A DNA stretch of 9,854 nucleotides. It comes from JBEKZQ01 sp049509675 (GTDB lineage: Bacteria; Planctomycetota; Planctomycetia; Pirellulales; Thermoguttaceae). Each line of letters starts with the position of its first letter. Within the stretch, counting starts at the first letter, position 1. The translations under genes and the position numbers were made by a program. A model generated the notes under the pieces. The model saw only the letters and a list, made by a program, of their open reading frames with translations, did no database searches and was not told where the DNA came from. The stretch is from the NCBI GenBank assembly GCA_049509675.1, contig JBEKZQ010000237.1, positions 1-9,854 of the forward strand, in the 5' to 3' direction. Positions 6,988-9,854 of the stretch are shown here, one piece after another.

Positions 6988-7020
6988 AGAAGCGCCCGGC
7001 ACATCCGCCCGGGCGCTTCT
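6988..7020. terminator. strong stem-loop, probably bidirectional terminator
   Basis: AGAAGCGCCCGG (6988-6999) and CCGGGCGCTTCT (7009-7020) form a perfect 12-bp stem with a 9-base loop. On + it is followed by ATTTTCTT; on - it is followed by TTTCTCG. It sits between the histone-like gene (+) and rnc (-), which converge, so it can serve both. Confidence 0.8.
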
Positions 7021-7042
7021 ATTTTCTTGGCTGCGTACTCGT

Positions 7043-7777
7043 TCAGTCGGGCGAACAAGTGTGCTTGCCGGTGAGCTCGTGCAGGGCGTTGCGCGCCGCC
7101 CGCTGCTCGGCTTCCTTCTTGTTGCGCCCCCAGGCCGGCTGATAACGACTGCCGCCGACCTGGGCCGCGATCTTGAAACACTTGCTGTGATCGGGGCCTT
7201 TCTCGTCGATCAATTCGTAGGTCGGCGTGATGCCGTGCTGTCGCTGGGCCAACTGCTGCAACATCGACTTGTAGTTGCTCCCCACCGCGCCGCCAGCGGC
7301 CAACTCGATCTCCGCGCCCACGTGCCGGCCGAGGAACTCGCGGGCGGCCGCGTTGCCGCCGTCCAGGTAGATGGCTGCCACCAGGGACTCGAACACGTCG
7401 GCCAACAGCGACGACGGCACGCTGGGCTGCGTCACCATTCCCTTGCCCAGGATCAGGAATTCCTGCATGCCCAACGATTCGCTGATCCGCGCACAGGTCT
7501 GCCGGCTGACGACGATCGACTTGATTTTCGTCAAATCGCCTTCCAGATAATCCGGATACTGGTGATAGAGCAACTCGCAGACGACCGCGCCCAGGATGGC
7601 ATCGCCGAGGAACTCCAATCGCTCGTTGGAAGCCAATCGGTGTTCGGCCCCGGAGGCGTGCGTGAGGGCCGCCTGCAAGAGATTCTTGTTGGAGAATCGA
7701 TAGCCGATCCGCTCTTCGCAGTTCGCCAACAAGGCCGGCAGCCTTATGCTCAAACTGACCTGCTCTTCGCCCGTCAT
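7043..7777 (-). CDS. rnc: ribonuclease III
   Basis: This 244-residue endonuclease cleaves double-stranded RNA, including rRNA precursors. The RNase III signature NERLEFLGDAIL (51-62) supplies E52, E55 and D59. EGDLTKIKS supplies E79, and LLADVFESLVAAIYLDGG (124-141) supplies the catalytic D127 and E130. All match the acidic residues of characterised enzymes. The double-stranded RNA-binding domain runs from about 168 to 236 (NYKSMLQQLAQ ... GRNKKEAEQRAARNAL). Length and domain order are typical of bacterial RNase III. The ATG at 7777 has only a weak AGG about seven bases upstream, but it gives the expected N-terminal length. A promoter candidate lies at 7837-7864. The gene appears to be transcribed alone and ends at a shared terminator with the convergent histone-like gene. 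Confidence 0.97.
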   Translation of the reverse strand: MTGEEQVSLSIRLPALLANCEERIGYRFSNKNLLQAALTHASGAEHRLASNERLEFLGDAILGAVVCELLYHQYPDYLEGDLTKIKSIVVSRQTCARISESLGMQEFLILGKGMVTQPSVPSSLLADVFESLVAAIYLDGGNAAAREFLGRHVGAEIELAAGGAVGSNYKSMLQQLAQRQHGITPTYELIDEKGPDHSKCFKIAAQVGGSRYQPAWGRNKKEAEQRAARNALHELTGKHTCSPD

Positions 7778-7836
7778 CCAGAAACCTGACCAATTGTTGA
7801 AACCGGGGTCAGTCCTCTAAGTCAAAGCATATATTA

Positions 7837-7864
7837 AGTTTACAACGATCGGGCGGTTTGTCAA
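7837..7864 (-). promoter_or_regulatory. sigma70-type promoter of rnc
   Basis: Read on the minus strand, a perfect TTGACA (7864-7859) is followed by 16 bases and then TAAACT (7842-7837, four of six to consensus). Transcription would begin near 7830, leaving a leader of about 50 bases before rnc. The surrounding DNA is locally AT-rich, unlike its GC-rich neighbourhood. Confidence 0.6.
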
Positions 7865-8355
7865 TCGCGAATGCGGAACGCCTTCAGGGCCCAAGAAAAT
7901 AAGGCATTCGGCATCCATTGCGACGAACCGTCCGACCCGACCATCGTGGCGCCGGCGATCGGGTGCTGGCCATCGGCAACCCCGTTCGATCTGGACCGTC
8001 AGTGCGCCGGCATCGTGCTGCTGCTCTGTGCCCAGGCAGGCAATCGTTTCGCAGTTGTCGGGCGACCGTAAGGCGTACTCTTTTTCCCACTTCAGGCATT
8101 CCCCGACGTTGCCTTTCGGCAACGCCTCGGCAGCTCGCGCCGCACGCGGCTCATAGGTCGCAACAGTTTATCGCAACGGTGGTTGCGCCACGGATTCGGA
8201 CCCCGCGCTGCGGTGTGGCGAAAAAAGCGGCACTAAGTTTGCGGCGTGCAGCAGTGCCGAGGCACGGTTGGGCAAGCCAACCGTGGCACCCTCGTCCAGT
8301 GCAGTCCCTGTCCGGCCACAAATTCGCTCCTCTTTCACTACAGTAAGCCATCGGC
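7865..8355. other. 491-base intergenic region with hairpins, no convincing gene
   Basis: Short frames are open on both strands. The best is on minus (8122 to 7817, 101 residues, beginning MPKGNVGECLKWEKEYALRS), and its first half has plausible codon use. It has no clear ribosome binding site, resembles nothing recognised, and runs across the rnc promoter, so it is not called as a gene; it could be a decayed remnant. Small perfect stems occur at 8107-8124 (CGTTGCC/GGCAACG, TTTC loop) and 8172-8187 (CGCAAC/GTTGCG, GGTG loop). A larger one at 8263-8285 is listed separately. Confidence 0.5.
8263..8289. repeat. isolated palindromic element related in form to the upstream cluster
   Basis: CACGGTTGG (8263-8271) and CCAACCGTG (8277-8285) form a perfect 9-bp stem with loop GCAAG, and GGCACC follows. 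The elements at 6047-6067 and 6093-6113 have the same layout: a stem starting CAC, a GCAA-type centre, and the tail GTGGCACC. This suggests one extended family of dispersed palindromes with different stem sequences. It lies about 70 bases before the hypothetical gene at 8356. Confidence 0.6.
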
Positions 8356-9165
8356 ATGCACGCCTGCGAGCTCGTCGAACTTTCTGCGATCCTATCGGGC
8401 CATGGCCCGGTATTGATTCGCGGCATCCAGCGCATTTCCCCTCAGGCCTTGCAGCAATACTGGACGGCGTCGAAGTGCCGCCTGGACCGCTGGACCGCCA
8501 GTCTGAAAGGCTTTGCCGACGACGCCGTCCGGCTCAGTCCGCAGCAGGTGCAGGCGCACTGGCCGCACACGCGGGGCGTGTTGGAAGAAATTCTCACCAG
8601 TGAAGTCCTGACCCGGGTTTGGACGGCGATCCTGTGCGCCTGCGATCGGCGCGAGGGCATCGAGGAGGCCGGGCCGATCGCGCGGAGCGTGCTGATCGGC
8701 CACGTCGAGGCCCGCCATCGGGTCTTGGTGCTGTTGGTGCGCGGGCCGGGGATTCACGTCGAGGCCGCCGTGAAGTTGAACCACCTCCGCCGCCGCGCCG
8801 AGCGCTGGACCGACATGCTCATCGGCTACCTCGCCGGATTGGTCGACGTGGGCGAGTTCGCGGTCGAGCCGCAGCGCGCCCGGGATTTCGCCCAGGACTT
8901 GCAGTACCAGTCCGGTGTCGCCGGCGGCCGTCATGCCTGGCCGCTATTGTTGGCCTCGATCCGCGCGGCCTTCGGGCAAGGCCTGATGCCTTACAGCCCC
9001 AATGCGGACCTCAACGAGCGTATCGCCTCCAGCATCCTGGCCTGTTTCCCTGCGGAGCTTTTCGACGCGACCGGCCTCTTTCGCTCCTTGTGGCTGCTGC
9101 GCCTGAGCAACGTCACCAGCGACGTGCAGGGCATGGTCGAGGACCTGCTCAGTCGCGAGGCGTGA
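8356..9165 (+). CDS. hypothetical protein, probably helical and cytoplasmic
   Basis: This 269-residue protein was not recognised. It is rich in Leu, Ala, Arg and Glu, with segments that look like amphipathic helices throughout (for example PQQVQAHWPHTRGVLEEIL, LNHLRRRAERWTDMLIGYL and LNERIASSILACFPAELF). It has no signal peptide, clear membrane segment or obvious catalytic motif. Five Trp and several Cys are scattered without a pattern. The frame is long and uninterrupted, with protein-like composition and a GC-rich third position, unlike the opposite-strand frames, so it is probably real. The ATG at 8356 lacks a clear Shine-Dalgarno sequence, so the start is uncertain. It stands alone on + between divergent rnc and a convergent ABC gene, which gives no functional clue. 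Confidence 0.75.
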   Translation: MHACELVELSAILSGHGPVLIRGIQRISPQALQQYWTASKCRLDRWTASLKGFADDAVRLSPQQVQAHWPHTRGVLEEILTSEVLTRVWTAILCACDRREGIEEAGPIARSVLIGHVEARHRVLVLLVRGPGIHVEAAVKLNHLRRRAERWTDMLIGYLAGLVDVGEFAVEPQRARDFAQDLQYQSGVAGGRHAWPLLLASIRAAFGQGLMPYSPNADLNERIASSILACFPAELFDATGLFRSLWLLRLSNVTSDVQGMVEDLLSREA

Positions 9166-9854
9166 CCTTCCCCTTCCCCTGCGCGACGGCATGGCAACGC
9201 ACGATATGCCCGTCCAGGTTCAACGCCTGCGGCGACTGGCGGCGGCAGATGGCCATGGCCAACGGGCAGCGCGGATGGAAACGGCAGCCGGCGGGCGGAT
9301 GGACCGGGCTGGGCACGTCGCCCTCCAACACGATCCGCTTCCGCCGCGTCACCGGGTCCATCGTGGGGATCGACGAGAGCAGAACCTGCGTGTACGGGTG
9401 CAGCGGATGAGCGTACAACTCCCGCGCCGGCGCCGTCTCCACGATCTCGCCCAGGTACATCACCGCCACGCGGTCGGAAATGTACTCCACCACCGACAGA
9501 TCGTGCGAGATGAACAGATAGGTCAGCCGCTGCCGGGCGCGAAGCTCGACCAGCAGATTGATGATCTGCGATTGGATCGACACGTCCAGGGCCGAGAGCG
9601 GCTCGTCGAGGATCATGAACCGCGGCTGGAGCACCACCGCCCGGGCGATGCTGATCCGCTGCCGCTGGCCGCCCGAGAACTCGTGCGGATAGCGGTCGCG
9701 ATAGGCAGGTTCCAGTCCCACTTGTTGCAGCGTCTGGTTGACGCGGTCCAATCGCTCTTGCTTGTTGCCCAGTCGATGGACGATCAGCCCCTCCTCGATG
9801 ATCGAGCGGACGGTCATGCGGGGATTGAGCGAGCCGAAGGGGTCTTGGAAGACG
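9149..9854 (-). CDS. oligopeptide/dipeptide ABC transporter ATP-binding protein (OppF/DppF type), 5' part cut by window edge
   Basis: The frame is open to the right edge, where it reads VFQDPFGSLNPRM, so the ATG at 9817 is internal and the true start lies beyond 9854. Visible motifs are the Q-loop VFQDP, the signature FSGGQRQRISIARA, Walker B RFMILDEPLSALD, and the switch region LFISHDLSVVEYISDRV. The Walker A part is missing. The C-terminus is the diagnostic oligopeptide-transporter tail: HPYTQVLLSSIP, a GDVPSP block, then PPAGCRFHPRCPLA with the conserved cysteines and a final VRCH. These proteins pair with OppD-type ATPases and two permeases to import peptides, sometimes nickel or other solutes. 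The rest of the operon probably lies to the right. The stop codon lies inside the 3' end of the convergent hypothetical gene, giving a 17-base overlap. Confidence 0.95.
   Translation of the reverse strand, partial: VFQDPFGSLNPRMTVRSIIEEGLIVHRLGNKQERLDRVNQTLQQVGLEPAYRDRYPHEFSGGQRQRISIARAVVLQPRFMILDEPLSALDVSIQSQIINLLVELRARQRLTYLFISHDLSVVEYISDRVAVMYLGEIVETAPARELYAHPLHPYTQVLLSSIPTMDPVTRRKRIVLEGDVPSPVHPPAGCRFHPRCPLAMAICRRQSPQALNLDGHIVRCHAVAQGKGKVTPRD

Noticed and set aside
6759..7142. 127-codon plus-strand frame starting MSPATLVRRTNGG
   Set aside because: It reads the lysine-repeat gene out of frame and continues through the terminator into the 3' end of rnc. The GTG-started 34-codon frame has the correct ribosome binding site and stop.
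7061..7789. 242-codon plus-strand frame opposite rnc
   Set aside because: RNase III on the minus strand carries all catalytic and RNA-binding motifs; the plus frame is its shadow.
9149..9817. ATG at 9817 as the start of the peptide ABC ATPase
   Set aside because: The same frame continues upstream as VFQDPFGSLNPR, a canonical part of the domain, so the protein begins outside the window.

Overview
The window looks like chromosomal DNA of a planctomycete, most likely of the Pirellulales type. This is inferred from several signs: high GC content, a ThuA-domain protein beside a xylose-isomerase-like TIM-barrel protein, a tiny lysine-repeat histone-H1-like gene, and a long intergenic tract full of CACTGGC-type palindromes. 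No rRNA, tRNA, CRISPR array, transposase or phage gene was seen.

Region 1 (1-4034, + strand) is a probable metal or metalloid-linked transport cluster. An ACR3-family arsenite efflux permease (49-1152) has its start overlapping the stop of an unseen upstream frame. After a 134-base gap with a candidate promoter and inverted repeat come three tightly packed genes. The first encodes an exported protein with two thioredoxin-like halves, no CxxC and a Cys/His-rich tail (1287-2096). The next two encode a MacB/FtsX-type ABC permease (2109-3320) and its LolD/MacB-type ATPase (3324-4034). The last three genes are 12 and 3 bases apart with strong ribosome binding sites, so they are almost certainly co-transcribed. 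They probably form an export or periplasmic handling system; its substrate is unknown.

Region 2 (4035-5763, + strand) has a candidate promoter followed by a sugar phosphate isomerase/epimerase-like protein (4155-5000) and an exported ThuA-domain protein (5035-5763). The pair suggests carbohydrate metabolism.

Region 3 (5764-6792) is about 1 kb with no convincing gene. It holds an A/T-core hairpin, five copies of a palindromic repeat (two within a 97-base duplication offset by exactly 143 bases), a 370-base tract with an extreme density of GCGCGC/CGCGCG runs, and a short stretch of hairpins. A 34-codon lysine-rich histone-like gene (6793-6897) follows directly.

Region 4 (6898-9854): a strong stem-loop (6988-7020) separates the histone-like gene from convergent rnc (RNase III, - strand), which has a recognisable promoter at 7837-7864. 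A roughly 490-base intergenic stretch with hairpins follows, then an unrecognised 269-residue protein on +. Last is the C-terminal part of an OppF/DppF-type peptide ABC ATPase on -, cut by the right edge; its stop overlaps the hypothetical gene's 3' end by 17 bases.
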